Of a stretch of 33,382 nucleotides of DNA, positions 8,123-15,004 are shown in pieces. Numbering within the stretch: the first letter of the stretch is position 1; each line of letters starts with the position of its first letter. Position numbers and translations under genes: made by a program. Under the pieces are notes generated by a model. It was not told where the DNA came from. It did no database searches and saw only the letters and a list, made by a program, of their open reading frames with translations. Origin of the DNA: Hyphomicrobiales bacterium (GTDB lineage Bacteria > Pseudomonadota > Alphaproteobacteria > Rhizobiales > NORP267). The stretch is from assembly GCA_030688605.1 (NCBI GenBank), contig JAUYJB010000049.1, forward strand, positions 1 through 33,382. The letters are read 5' to 3'.

Positions 8123-9736
8123 TCAGCCCGCAAGCTCGCCCTCAAGTGCCTTATCGATGAGAGAGCGGGTTTCGGCGATGCCGTAAAGGGCGACGAAGGA
8201 GCCGAAGCGCGGGCCCTGGCTTTCGCCGAGCAGAACCTCGTAGAGGGCCTTGAACCAGTCACGCAAATTCTCGAACGGGTGCGTCTTGCCGATCTCGTAG
8301 ACGAGGGTCTGAATGGTCTCGCCGTCGGCATCGGCCGGCAGCTCCGCAAGCCGGTCGGAAAGCTCCTTGAGCGCCCGGCGCTCGGTCTCGCTGGGCGGCC
8401 GGTAGGCCTTGGCGGGGCGCACGAAATCGTGGAAGTAGCGCACCGCATAGCCGACAAGCTCGTCGAGCCGCGGGTGGGTCTCGGGGCCGGCGCCGGGAAG
8501 ATAGCGGCGGATGAAGCCCCACAGCACGCCGCGGTCCTCCGAGTTCGACGCGCTGACGAGGTTGAGCAGCATGGCAAAGCCGATTCCCGGCTCGGGCGCG
8601 GGGGGCTCACCCGAATGGATGTGCCAGACCGGGTTCGACAGCCGCTCTTTGGGCGCCTGTTCCGCGAATGTCTCCAGGAAGGCGAGATAGTCGTCGACGG
8701 TCTTGGGGATGACGTCGAAATAGAGCCGTTTCGCCCGGCGCGGCGCCTGGAACATGAACAGCGACAGGCTTTCCGGCGAGGCGTAGCGCAGCCATTCCTC
8801 GATGGTCAGGCCGTTGCCGCGCGATTTCGAAATCTTCTCGCCCTTCTCATCGAGGAACAGCTCGTAATTGAAGCCTTCCGGCGGCGTGCCGCCGAGCGCC
8901 CGGCAGATGCGGCCTGAAAGCTTGACGGAATCGATGAGATCCTTGCCCGCCATCTCATAGTCGACGCCAAGCGCCACCCAGCGCATCGCCCAGTCGGGCT
9001 TCCATTGCAGCTTGCACCGGCCGCCGGTGACCGGCACCGTCATCCGCTCGCCCGTCTCCGGGTCGTCGTAAGAGACCGTGCCGGCGGAGACGTCGCGGGA
9101 AACGATCGGCACCTGCAGCACCTTGCCGGTGCGCGGACAGACGGGCAGGAACGGCGAGTAGCTCTGCTGGCGTTCCGCGCGCAGGCTCGGCAGCATGATC
9201 TCCATCACCTCGTCGTAGCGCTCGAGCACCTTCAAAAGCGTCTCGTCGAAGCGGCCGGATACGTAGGTTTCCGTCGCGCTCAGGAACTCGTAGTCGAAGC
9301 CGAAGGCGTCGAGAAACCCCCTCAGCCGCGCATTGTTGTGGGCGGCGAAGCTCTCATGCTCACCGAACGGGTCCGGGACGCGCGTCAGCGGCATGTCGAG
9401 ATGGCGGGCGAGCAGCGCCCGGTTCGGCACATTGTCGGGGACCTTTCTCAGCCCGTCCATGTCGTCGGAAAAGCAGATCAGCCGCGTTTCGACGCGGTCC
9501 TCGGTGAGGACGCGGAAGGCATGGCGGACCATGGAGGTGCGGGCGACCTCGCCGAAGGTGCCGATATGCGGCAGGCCGCTCGGTCCGTAGCCGGTGGCGA
9601 ACAGCACCGGCCGCCGCTCGCCGCGGCCCTCGACGCGCTGCAAGAGCTTGCGCGCCTCCTCGAACGGCCAGGCGCGACAATCCTTCGCGAGGGCGGCGAG
9701 CGGGGCCGCGGCGAGAGGGAGTGAGGATGCGCTCAT
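8123..9736 (-). CDS. lysS: Lysyl-tRNA synthetase, class I
   Basis: A 537-residue class I lysyl-tRNA synthetase, the archaeal-type enzyme that alphaproteobacteria use instead of class II LysRS. It charges tRNA-Lys in the cytoplasm. Class I signatures are clear: [15 protein letters not shown] with the HIGH-like HIGT (57-60), and KISKSRG (301-307) for the KMSKS loop. Cysteine-bearing LPVCPRTGK (about 197-205) lies in the connective region. The C-terminal helical part (residues 330-537) is the anticodon-binding cage. I chose the ATG at 9736 (MSASSLPL); an in-frame TTG at 9799 would add 21 unlikely residues. No strong ribosome site is seen. The terB-like gene is divergent, with a 149-base shared upstream region. 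Confidence 0.95.
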   Translation of the reverse strand: MSASSLPLAAAPLAALAKDCRAWPFEEARKLLQRVEGRGERRPVLFATGYGPSGLPHIGTFGEVARTSMVRHAFRVLTEDRVETRLICFSDDMDGLRKVPDNVPNRALLARHLDMPLTRVPDPFGEHESFAAHNNARLRGFLDAFGFDYEFLSATETYVSGRFDETLLKVLERYDEVMEIMLPSLRAERQQSYSPFLPVCPRTGKVLQVPIVSRDVSAGTVSYDDPETGERMTVPVTGGRCKLQWKPDWAMRWVALGVDYEMAGKDLIDSVKLSGRICRALGGTPPEGFNYELFLDEKGEKISKSRGNGLTIEEWLRYASPESLSLFMFQAPRRAKRLYFDVIPKTVDDYLAFLETFAEQAPKERLSNPVWHIHSGEPPAPEPGIGFAMLLNLVSASNSEDRGVLWGFIRRYLPGAGPETHPRLDELVGYAVRYFHDFVRPAKAYRPPSETERRALKELSDRLAELPADADGETIQTLVYEIGKTHPFENLRDWFKALYEVLLGESQGPRFGSFVALYGIAETRSLIDKALEGELAG

Positions 9737-9885
9737 CGGCTTGGTCGCATGAGGAAAAATCGGCTGAGCATTGTTAGGGTCGCGGCCAAGATGCGTCAAT
9801 CGCCCGCCCGGCTCTTGCCCCGCGCCGCAACAGGCGATAGAGCCTTACGCATATTTGATAATGAATGTGGCTGGAGGGTTTTTCG

Positions 9886-10299
9886 ATGGCCGAGACCGTG
9901 TCTTCCCATTCCGCGCTGATCTACGTCATGGTCACCATGTCGGCCGTCGACACGACGATGACCGACGCCGAACTCAGAAAGATCGGCAGCATCATCAAGA
10001 CGCTGCCGGCGTTCAAGGATTTCGACGAGGACGAACTCGTCCACGAGGCGGAGGCCTGCGGCCGGCTGTTGTCGCAGGAGGGTGGCTTGAAGGAGGTCCT
10101 CGATCTGATCGCCCGGTCGCTGCCGAAAACCCACTACGACACGGCTTACGCGCTTGCCGTCGAGGTGGCGGCGGCCGACCTGTCGGTCGGTCAGGAGGAG
10201 CTGCGCCTGTTACAGATGCTGCGCGACCGGCTCAACCTCGACAAGCTGACCATCGCCGCCATCGAGCGCGGCGCCCGGGCCCGCTACGCGACGCTGTGA
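9886..10299 (+). CDS. TerB-like (TerB family) cytoplasmic protein
   Basis: A 137-residue, mostly helical protein of the tellurite-resistance TerB fold. Two acidic segments, AVDTTMTDAELRKI (about 20-33) and AADLSVGQEELRLL (about 96-109), recur at the start of each half, as in TerB domains, where such residues bind metal. The ATG at 9886 follows GGAGG by eight bases, so the longer frame from 9865 is unlikely. No other ter genes are present. In proteobacteria lone TerB proteins are common and their role is not settled, so tellurite resistance should not be assumed. It is followed 9 bases later by a membrane hydroxylase gene. Confidence 0.8.
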   Translation: MAETVSSHSALIYVMVTMSAVDTTMTDAELRKIGSIIKTLPAFKDFDEDELVHEAEACGRLLSQEGGLKEVLDLIARSLPKTHYDTAYALAVEVAAADLSVGQEELRLLQMLRDRLNLDKLTIAAIERGARARYATL

Positions 10300-10308
10300 G
10301 CCCAGCGG

Positions 10309-11115
10309 GTGCTCGACTTCCAGCACCCCGGCAGTGAAGGCCCGTTGCGGCTGATCCTTTTCGTCTCCATTTTCGCCGTCATGGCCGTGTCCGAGGCGGT
10401 GCTGCCGCGGCGCGAGCGCGGCCGGCCGCGCGGCCATCGCTGGTTCACCAATCTCGGCATCGCCGTCATCGACACGGCTGCCGTGCGGCTGGTGTTTCCG
10501 CTCGCGGCCGTCGGCATCGCCGTCCTCGCGGAAGGCCGCGGCTGGGGCCTGTTCAACCATCTTGGGTGGCCGGTGTGGGTCGAGGGGCTGATCGCCTTTC
10601 TGGCCCTCGACTTGGCGATCTACGTCCAGCATGTCGCCGCCCACAAGATCCCGATCCTGTGGCGGCTGCACCGCGTCCACCACGCCGACCCGGAGATCGA
10701 CGTCACCACCGGCATCCGCTTCCACCCGGTCGAGATCGTGCTGTCGATGGGCTACAAGGTGCTGGTGGTGATCGCGCTCGGCGCGCCGGCCGCCGCCGTC
10801 TTCGTCTTCGAGGTGGTGCTCAACGGCTGCGCGCTCTTCAACCACGCCAATGTCCGCATCCCCAAGGGCATCGACGCAATCGTCCGGCTGTTGATCGTGA
10901 CGCCGGACATGCACCGGGTGCACCATTCGACGATCGGAAGGGAGACGGATTCCAATTACGGCTTCAACCTGTCGGTCTGGGACCGGCTGTTCAGAACCTA
11001 TATCGCCCAGCCAGAGCGCGGCCATCTCGGCATGACCATCGGCCTCGATCAATTTCCCGGCGCGCCGCCGACCCATCTCGGCTGGAGCCTGGTCTTGCCG
11101 TTCCGCCGCGCCTGA
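10309..11115 (+). CDS. Sterol desaturase / fatty acid hydroxylase family membrane protein
   Basis: A 268-residue integral membrane di-iron enzyme of the fatty acid hydroxylase superfamily. Histidine clusters that bind the iron pair are present: HVAAHKIPILWRLHRVHH (HxxxH then HRVHH, about 105-122), NHAN in the middle, and MHRVHHS near residue 205. Four or five hydrophobic segments precede and separate them. Members hydroxylate or desaturate lipids, sterols, carotenoids or hopanoids; the substrate is not readable. The start is a GTG nine bases after the terB-like stop without a strong ribosome site, which suggests coupling. It converges on the solute-binding protein gene with 11 bases between the stops. 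Confidence 0.9.
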   Translation: MLDFQHPGSEGPLRLILFVSIFAVMAVSEAVLPRRERGRPRGHRWFTNLGIAVIDTAAVRLVFPLAAVGIAVLAEGRGWGLFNHLGWPVWVEGLIAFLALDLAIYVQHVAAHKIPILWRLHRVHHADPEIDVTTGIRFHPVEIVLSMGYKVLVVIALGAPAAAVFVFEVVLNGCALFNHANVRIPKGIDAIVRLLIVTPDMHRVHHSTIGRETDSNYGFNLSVWDRLFRTYIAQPERGHLGMTIGLDQFPGAPPTHLGWSLVLPFRRA

Positions 11116-11126
11116 ACCCCCGGGCT

Positions 11127-12041
11127 TCAGTAATAGCTCATCGGGAAATAGCGCAGGAACAACTCCTCGTACTTGCCGCTGCGATAGACGCTGCGCAGGG
11201 CGAAGTTGAGCGCCTGGCGCAGCGCGTCGTTGCCCTTGAGGACGGCGATGCCGACGCCCTCGCCGAAATAGCGCTCGTCGTAATAGGCGCCGCCGCGGAA
11301 CAGGCAGCAGCCGTCCGACGCCGTTCCGTTGATCCAGAACATCAGCGAGATGGCGTCGTCGAACAGCGCCTCGACGGCGAGATTCTGCAAGCCGGCGTGG
11401 GCCTCTTCCCGGGTCTCGAACGGCACGATCCTGGACTTGGCGAAGAACGCCTTGAGATAGGCTTCGTGAGCGGTGCCGGCGATGACGCCGACGGTGCGGC
11501 CGGCAAGGCCCTCCGGTGTCATTTCGCCGTATCCGGCATCCTCCCGCACCACGAAGCGGGCCGGCGTCAGATAGTAGCGGTCGGTGAAATCGACGCGGGC
11601 GCGGTTCTCGGCGGTCATCGCCAGCGAGGCGATGACGGCATCGCCCAGGCCCGCCTCGAGCTTCGCCAACAGCTCGTCCCAGGTCTGGGTGCGCATGATG
11701 CACTCGATCTTCAGCTCGACGCAGATCGCCCGCGCCAGCTCGACATTGAAGCCGACGAGCCGGCCGTCCCGATCGAGATAGTTGAACGGCGGGTAACCGG
11801 TCTCGGTAAGGAAGCGGATCGAAAGGATCTTCGACAGATCGGGGGTTACCAGGCGGTCCTGTATCGGCCAGAAGCTGGGCAGAACGACCGGCTCGGGCTC
11901 GACTCGGCGCGGGCTCTGGGCCGCGGCCAGGGAGACCGCCGCCGCAACAAGCGCCACGCCGGCGCCAAGTCGGATAAGGGGCCGGCGCCATGCACCCGCG
12001 CGCCGGCATTGCCGGCCGCGGCGTTGTCTGAATGGTCGCAT
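11127..12041 (-). CDS. Periplasmic solute-binding protein, family 3
   Basis: A 304-residue exported protein with the bacterial extracellular solute-binding family 3 (SBP_bac_3) fold. An arginine-rich N-terminus leads into a hydrophobic stretch (LGAGVALVAAAVSLAAAQ) and a likely signal-peptidase site near AAAQS. The mature protein has GYPPFNYLDRDGRLVGFNVE, then DAVIASLAMTAENRARVDFT and GRTVGVIAGTAHEAYL, the ligand-cleft pattern of polar amino acid binding proteins. No permease or ATPase is adjacent. It begins 22 bases after the small Cys-containing gene of the feo operon on the same strand, so it is probably co-transcribed with feoAB. It might bind an amino acid, or an iron-chelating organic acid, but this is inference. 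ATG at 12041 was preferred over 12149, which lies inside the previous gene. Confidence 0.85.
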   Translation of the reverse strand: MRPFRQRRGRQCRRAGAWRRPLIRLGAGVALVAAAVSLAAAQSPRRVEPEPVVLPSFWPIQDRLVTPDLSKILSIRFLTETGYPPFNYLDRDGRLVGFNVELARAICVELKIECIMRTQTWDELLAKLEAGLGDAVIASLAMTAENRARVDFTDRYYLTPARFVVREDAGYGEMTPEGLAGRTVGVIAGTAHEAYLKAFFAKSRIVPFETREEAHAGLQNLAVEALFDDAISLMFWINGTASDGCCLFRGGAYYDERYFGEGVGIAVLKGNDALRQALNFALRSVYRSGKYEELFLRYFPMSYY

Positions 12042-12063
12042 CGCCCGCCGGTTATAATGATGT

Positions 12064-12315
12064 TCAGGCGGAGTTCCTAGGGACGGATGCACGGGGCGCG
12101 GCGCGCGCCGAGGCCCGCCTCGGCGTGACCAGAGGGCAACCCGCGCCATCGCAGGCGCCGCAGGCCCTCGGCGGGCCTAGCGCGGCGCAGGCGAGCGTTC
12201 CAAGCCCGACCATGCGCCGCAGGCCCACGCGCGTGCGCGCCGGCAAAATCATCGACCACAGCACCCAGGCCGCCGCCAGGGCCACGATCGGATAGGTGAC
12301 GAGCGCCTGGATCAT
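12064..12315 (-). CDS. Small FeoB-associated Cys-containing membrane protein
   Basis: An 83-residue protein with one N-terminal membrane segment (about residues 4-24, MIQALVTYPIVALAAAWVLW), an arginine-rich stretch and the cysteine cluster ACGACDGAGCPL (CxxCx4C) near residues 52-63. This plan, one helix and a short Cys motif directly after feoB, matches the FeoB-associated Cys-rich and DUF6587-type small proteins as I recall them. Its start is firmly placed: the feoB stop is embedded in TAGGAGAATG, so the ribosome site overlaps the stop and translation is coupled. The basic C-terminal tail is low in complexity. A role in ferrous iron uptake is inferred from position only. Confidence 0.75.
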   Translation of the reverse strand: MIQALVTYPIVALAAAWVLWSMILPARTRVGLRRMVGLGTLACAALGPPRACGACDGAGCPLVTPRRASARAAPRASVPRNSA

Positions 12316-12319
12316 TCTC

Positions 12320-14182
12320 CTAGCCCCCGAGCGCGGTGGCGACGTTGTAGACGATGAAGGCGGCGGCGTAGGCGAGCGCCATCAAGCAGACGAACATGAT
12401 GACCGGCCAGCGCCAAGAATTGGTCTCGCGCCTGAACACGCCGAGCGTTGCGGCGCATTGCAGCGCGAAGACGTACCAGGCGAGCAGCGCAAGCGCGGTG
12501 GCCAGCGACCAGTGCTCGGCCAGCGTGTTGCCCAAGGTGCCCGCCTCGCCGCCGATGGCGTAGACCGTGCCGAGCGCCGCCACGGCGACCTCGCGCGCCG
12601 CCAGGCCCGGAATGAGCGCGATGGCGATCTGCCAGTTGAAGCCGATCGGCGCCAGCAACGGCAGCAGGGCGTGGCCGATGATGCCGGCGAAGCTGTAATT
12701 GATCGCAGGCTCGATGGCTCCCGGCGGCGCGCCGGGCACCGTGGAGAGGAACCAGATCAGGATCATCATCGCCAGGATGATGGTGCCGGCCCGGCGCAGG
12801 AAGATGCGCGCGCGCAACAGCACGCCCATGAGCACGTTACGCGGGTCGGGCAGCTTGTAGGCCGGCAATTCCATGATGAAGGGCTCGCTCGCGCCGCGCC
12901 ACACGACCTTGCGGAACACGAAGGCGACGGCGAACGCGCTGACGATCCCGGCGCCGTAGAGGCTGAACAGAACCAGGCCCTGCAGGTCGACGAGACCGCC
13001 GACGGTCCGCTGCGGCACGAAGGCGGCGATGAGCAGGGTGTAGATGGGAATGCGCGCCGAGCAGGTCATCAGCGGCGCGACCATGATGGTCGCCAAGCGG
13101 TCGCGGCGGCCGTCGATCACGCGGGTCGCCATGATGCCGGGAACCGCGCAGGCAAAGCTCGACAGGAGCGGGATGAAGGCGCGGCCGTGCAGCCCGACGC
13201 CGCCGATGACGCGGTCCATGAGGAAGGCGGCCCGCGCAAGATAGCCGATATCCTCGAGCAGGTTGATGAAGAAGAACAGGATCATGATCTGCGGCAGGAA
13301 GACGAGCACGCTGCCGACGCCTGAGATGAGGCCGTCGGCGATGAGGCTGCGCAACATCCCTTCCGGAACGAGCGTTTCAACCAGGCCGGCGAGGCCGTCG
13401 AACGCCGTCCCGATCATCTCCATCGCCGGGGTCGCCCACACGAACACCGCCTGAAAGATGAGGAACAGGACGGCAACCAGGATCATGACCCCGGTCACCG
13501 GGTGCAGCAACACGCGATCGAGGCGTCCGGTCCAGCTATCCGGGCGCGCGGGCGGCCTGACGCAGGATTTGAGCACGCGCTCCGCCTCGCGATGCGCGGC
13601 AACGACGTCTTCGGCCGTCGCCTCGCGCCAGGCGTTGGGGCCGCCGCCGCCATGGCCCAACCGCAACCGGTCGATCTGCCGCAACAGATCGACCGCGCCG
13701 CTGCGCCGCACCGCCACCGTGGGCACGACGGGAACGGCGAGTTCGCGCGACAGCCTGTCCATGTCGATGCCGATGCCGCGGTGCTCGGCGATGTCGAACA
13801 TGTTGAGCGCCAGCACGATCGGCCGGCCGACCGTCTTCACCTCCAGCACCAGGCGCAGCGTCAAGCGCAGGTTCGTCGCGTCGGCGACGCAGACGATGAG
13901 GTCGAGCCCCTGTTCGCCCGAAAGCTGGCCGAGCACCGCGTCGCGCGTGACCGCCTCGTCGGGGCCGCGGCCGCGCAGGGAGTAGGTGCCGGGCAAATCG
14001 AGGATGTAGGCGCGCCGGCCGGCCGGCGTCTCGAACACGCCCTCCTTCCGCTCCACCGTCACCCCGGGATAATTGGCGACCTTCTGGCGGCCGCCGGTCA
14101 GGGCGTTGAACAGCGCCGTCTTGCCGCTGTTCGGATTGCCGACAAGCGCAATCCGCATCGGTGAGGCGAGGGTCTCGGACAT
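12320..14182 (-). CDS. feoB: Ferrous iron transporter FeoB
   Basis: A 620-residue ferrous iron permease. The N-terminal G domain has G1 GNPNSGKT (about 15-22), G2 threonine in YPGVTVE, G3 DLPGTYSL, and G4 as LNMFD in place of the usual NxxD context; G5 is not obvious (AVRRSGAVD at that place). The membrane part has the two gate motifs, with LMTCSARIPIYTLL holding the conserved pore cysteine and a matching SSFACAVPGIMATR. At 620 residues it belongs to the shorter FeoB group. The start ATG lies one base after the feoA stop, with GGAAGG just upstream. It imports Fe2+ across the inner membrane. The operon is feoA-feoB-small Cys protein-solute-binding protein. Confidence 0.96.
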   Translation of the reverse strand: MSETLASPMRIALVGNPNSGKTALFNALTGGRQKVANYPGVTVERKEGVFETPAGRRAYILDLPGTYSLRGRGPDEAVTRDAVLGQLSGEQGLDLIVCVADATNLRLTLRLVLEVKTVGRPIVLALNMFDIAEHRGIGIDMDRLSRELAVPVVPTVAVRRSGAVDLLRQIDRLRLGHGGGGPNAWREATAEDVVAAHREAERVLKSCVRPPARPDSWTGRLDRVLLHPVTGVMILVAVLFLIFQAVFVWATPAMEMIGTAFDGLAGLVETLVPEGMLRSLIADGLISGVGSVLVFLPQIMILFFFINLLEDIGYLARAAFLMDRVIGGVGLHGRAFIPLLSSFACAVPGIMATRVIDGRRDRLATIMVAPLMTCSARIPIYTLLIAAFVPQRTVGGLVDLQGLVLFSLYGAGIVSAFAVAFVFRKVVWRGASEPFIMELPAYKLPDPRNVLMGVLLRARIFLRRAGTIILAMMILIWFLSTVPGAPPGAIEPAINYSFAGIIGHALLPLLAPIGFNWQIAIALIPGLAAREVAVAALGTVYAIGGEAGTLGNTLAEHWSLATALALLAWYVFALQCAATLGVFRRETNSWRWPVIMFVCLMALAYAAAFIVYNVATALGG

Positions 14183-14183
14183 C

Positions 14184-14675
14184 TCAGCCTTCCGTGCGGA
14201 CGGGAGCGCTCGCGCCGCGCACGCGGACCAGGATCGCGTCCGCGTCGCGCCGGCGCAGGGCGACCCGCATATCGTCGAGGCGCACGGCGATCGGGTCGCG
14301 GCGAATGAAGCCCTCATGCAGGATTTCGACCGCGGCGCCCTCGACGAAGCCGATCTCGAGAAGACGGCGCTCCAGCTCCGCCGCGGCGATGCCGTCGCCG
14401 GCGGCGCCCGTCTCGGCGCTAAGCCTGACGACGGTCCCGCGGATGCCCCTGTCGCCGCGGCCGAGCTTGACGATGCCGTCCGGAGGGACGGCGCCCTGCG
14501 GCGGCCATCGGCCCGGATCGGCCTCAGCGCCGATCAGCGGCTTTATCTGCGAATTTCCGATCGTTTCGATGGCCCAGCCGAACACGGACAGGAGCCCGAT
14601 AAGCACCTGTTTTGCCCATCCGCCTGCGGATCGGGCGGGAACGGGGCGCGCCTGCGCGGCTTCTTGGAGAGACAT
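14184..14675 (-). CDS. feoA: FeoA-domain protein with N-terminal extension
   Basis: The C-terminal part (about residues 75-155) is a FeoA SH3-like domain with LERRLLEIGFVEGAAVEIL and DPIAVRLDDMRVALRRRDADAI, the usual FeoA core. FeoA proteins are normally 75-90 residues; this one is 163. The extra N-terminus includes a hydrophobic stretch (about residues 20-40, WAKQVLIGLLSVFGWAIETI) that may be a membrane helix, followed by a proline-rich linker. The extension could tether FeoA to FeoB at the membrane. ATG has AGGGGA about six bases upstream. It is the first gene of the operon behind a candidate promoter and Irr box. A later start would remove the extension, but no in-frame ATG with a good site is apparent before the SH3 domain. 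Confidence 0.85.
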   Translation of the reverse strand: MSLQEAAQARPVPARSAGGWAKQVLIGLLSVFGWAIETIGNSQIKPLIGAEADPGRWPPQGAVPPDGIVKLGRGDRGIRGTVVRLSAETGAAGDGIAAAELERRLLEIGFVEGAAVEILHEGFIRRDPIAVRLDDMRVALRRRDADAILVRVRGASAPVRTEG

Positions 14676-14749
14676 TCCTGGTCCCCTAATCCACGGGGTT
14701 CAAGGCCCCATAATCAAAGGTTAGGCCCACGAATTCGCCGGTCCTTCGC

Positions 14750-14778
14750 ATATGAAGTGTCCCGATCGGGGATGTCAA
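14750..14778 (-). promoter_or_regulatory. Candidate sigma-70 promoter for feoA operon
   Basis: On the minus strand TTGACA (14773-14778) is followed after exactly 17 bases by TCATAT (14750-14755). The -35 is a perfect match; the -10 is weak. It points to feoA, whose start is 75 bases downstream. The Irr-type box at 14795-14809 lies just upstream of the -35. Confidence 0.5.
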
Positions 14779-14794
14779 TAGTTCGGATTGATTA

Positions 14795-14809
14795 TTAGAA
14801 CTATTCCAA
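14795..14809. promoter_or_regulatory. Candidate Irr box (ICE motif)
   Basis: TTAGAA-CTA-TTCCAA matches the alphaproteobacterial iron control element pattern TTAGAAnnnTTCTAA with one mismatch. It sits about 17 bases upstream of the -35 of the candidate feo promoter, a place that fits activation better than blocking. A longer dyad TAGTTC...GAACTA (14779-14803) overlaps it. Irr is the heme-responsive iron regulator of Rhizobiales and is known to control iron transport genes there. Confidence 0.5.
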
Positions 14810-14880
14810 CTGAAAACTCCTCACCCCATTTAGTATTTCGGCCGAAGGGGAAAGCATTCGCAAGTATCCGAACCGCACAC

Positions 14881-14889
14881 TTATCCACA
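14881..14889 (+). promoter_or_regulatory. Perfect single DnaA box
   Basis: TTATCCACA is the consensus high-affinity DnaA box. It lies alone in the 329-base gap 14676-15004 between feoA and the glycosyltransferase, about 116 bases before the latter's start. A nearby dyad GGACT-N8-AGTCC (14919-14936) could be another operator. No cluster of boxes or replication gene is present, so an origin is unlikely; DnaA-linked transcription control is possible, and chance cannot be excluded. Confidence 0.3.
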
Positions 14890-15004
14890 ATATTCCGCCG
14901 GCCTGCGGCATTTTGTCAGGACTCCGGCGCCAGTCCGGCTATGCTGGCAACCGGTAGGAGTTTTCAGGGACGCGCGACAAACACTGAGCGGCGGGAGTTG
15001 TTGC

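Noticed and set aside
7697..8160. Plus-strand open frames in the lysS-pyrD gap
   Set aside because: They run through hairpins and the dispersed repeat and have no convincing ribosome site or family.
10210..12009. A 599-residue minus-strand frame
   Set aside because: It overlaps the hydroxylase gene in antisense and the binding protein in another frame; neither half resembles a protein family.
14676..15004. Possible replication origin because of a DnaA box
   Set aside because: There is a single box, no AT-rich cluster of boxes and no dnaA, parAB or rep gene nearby.
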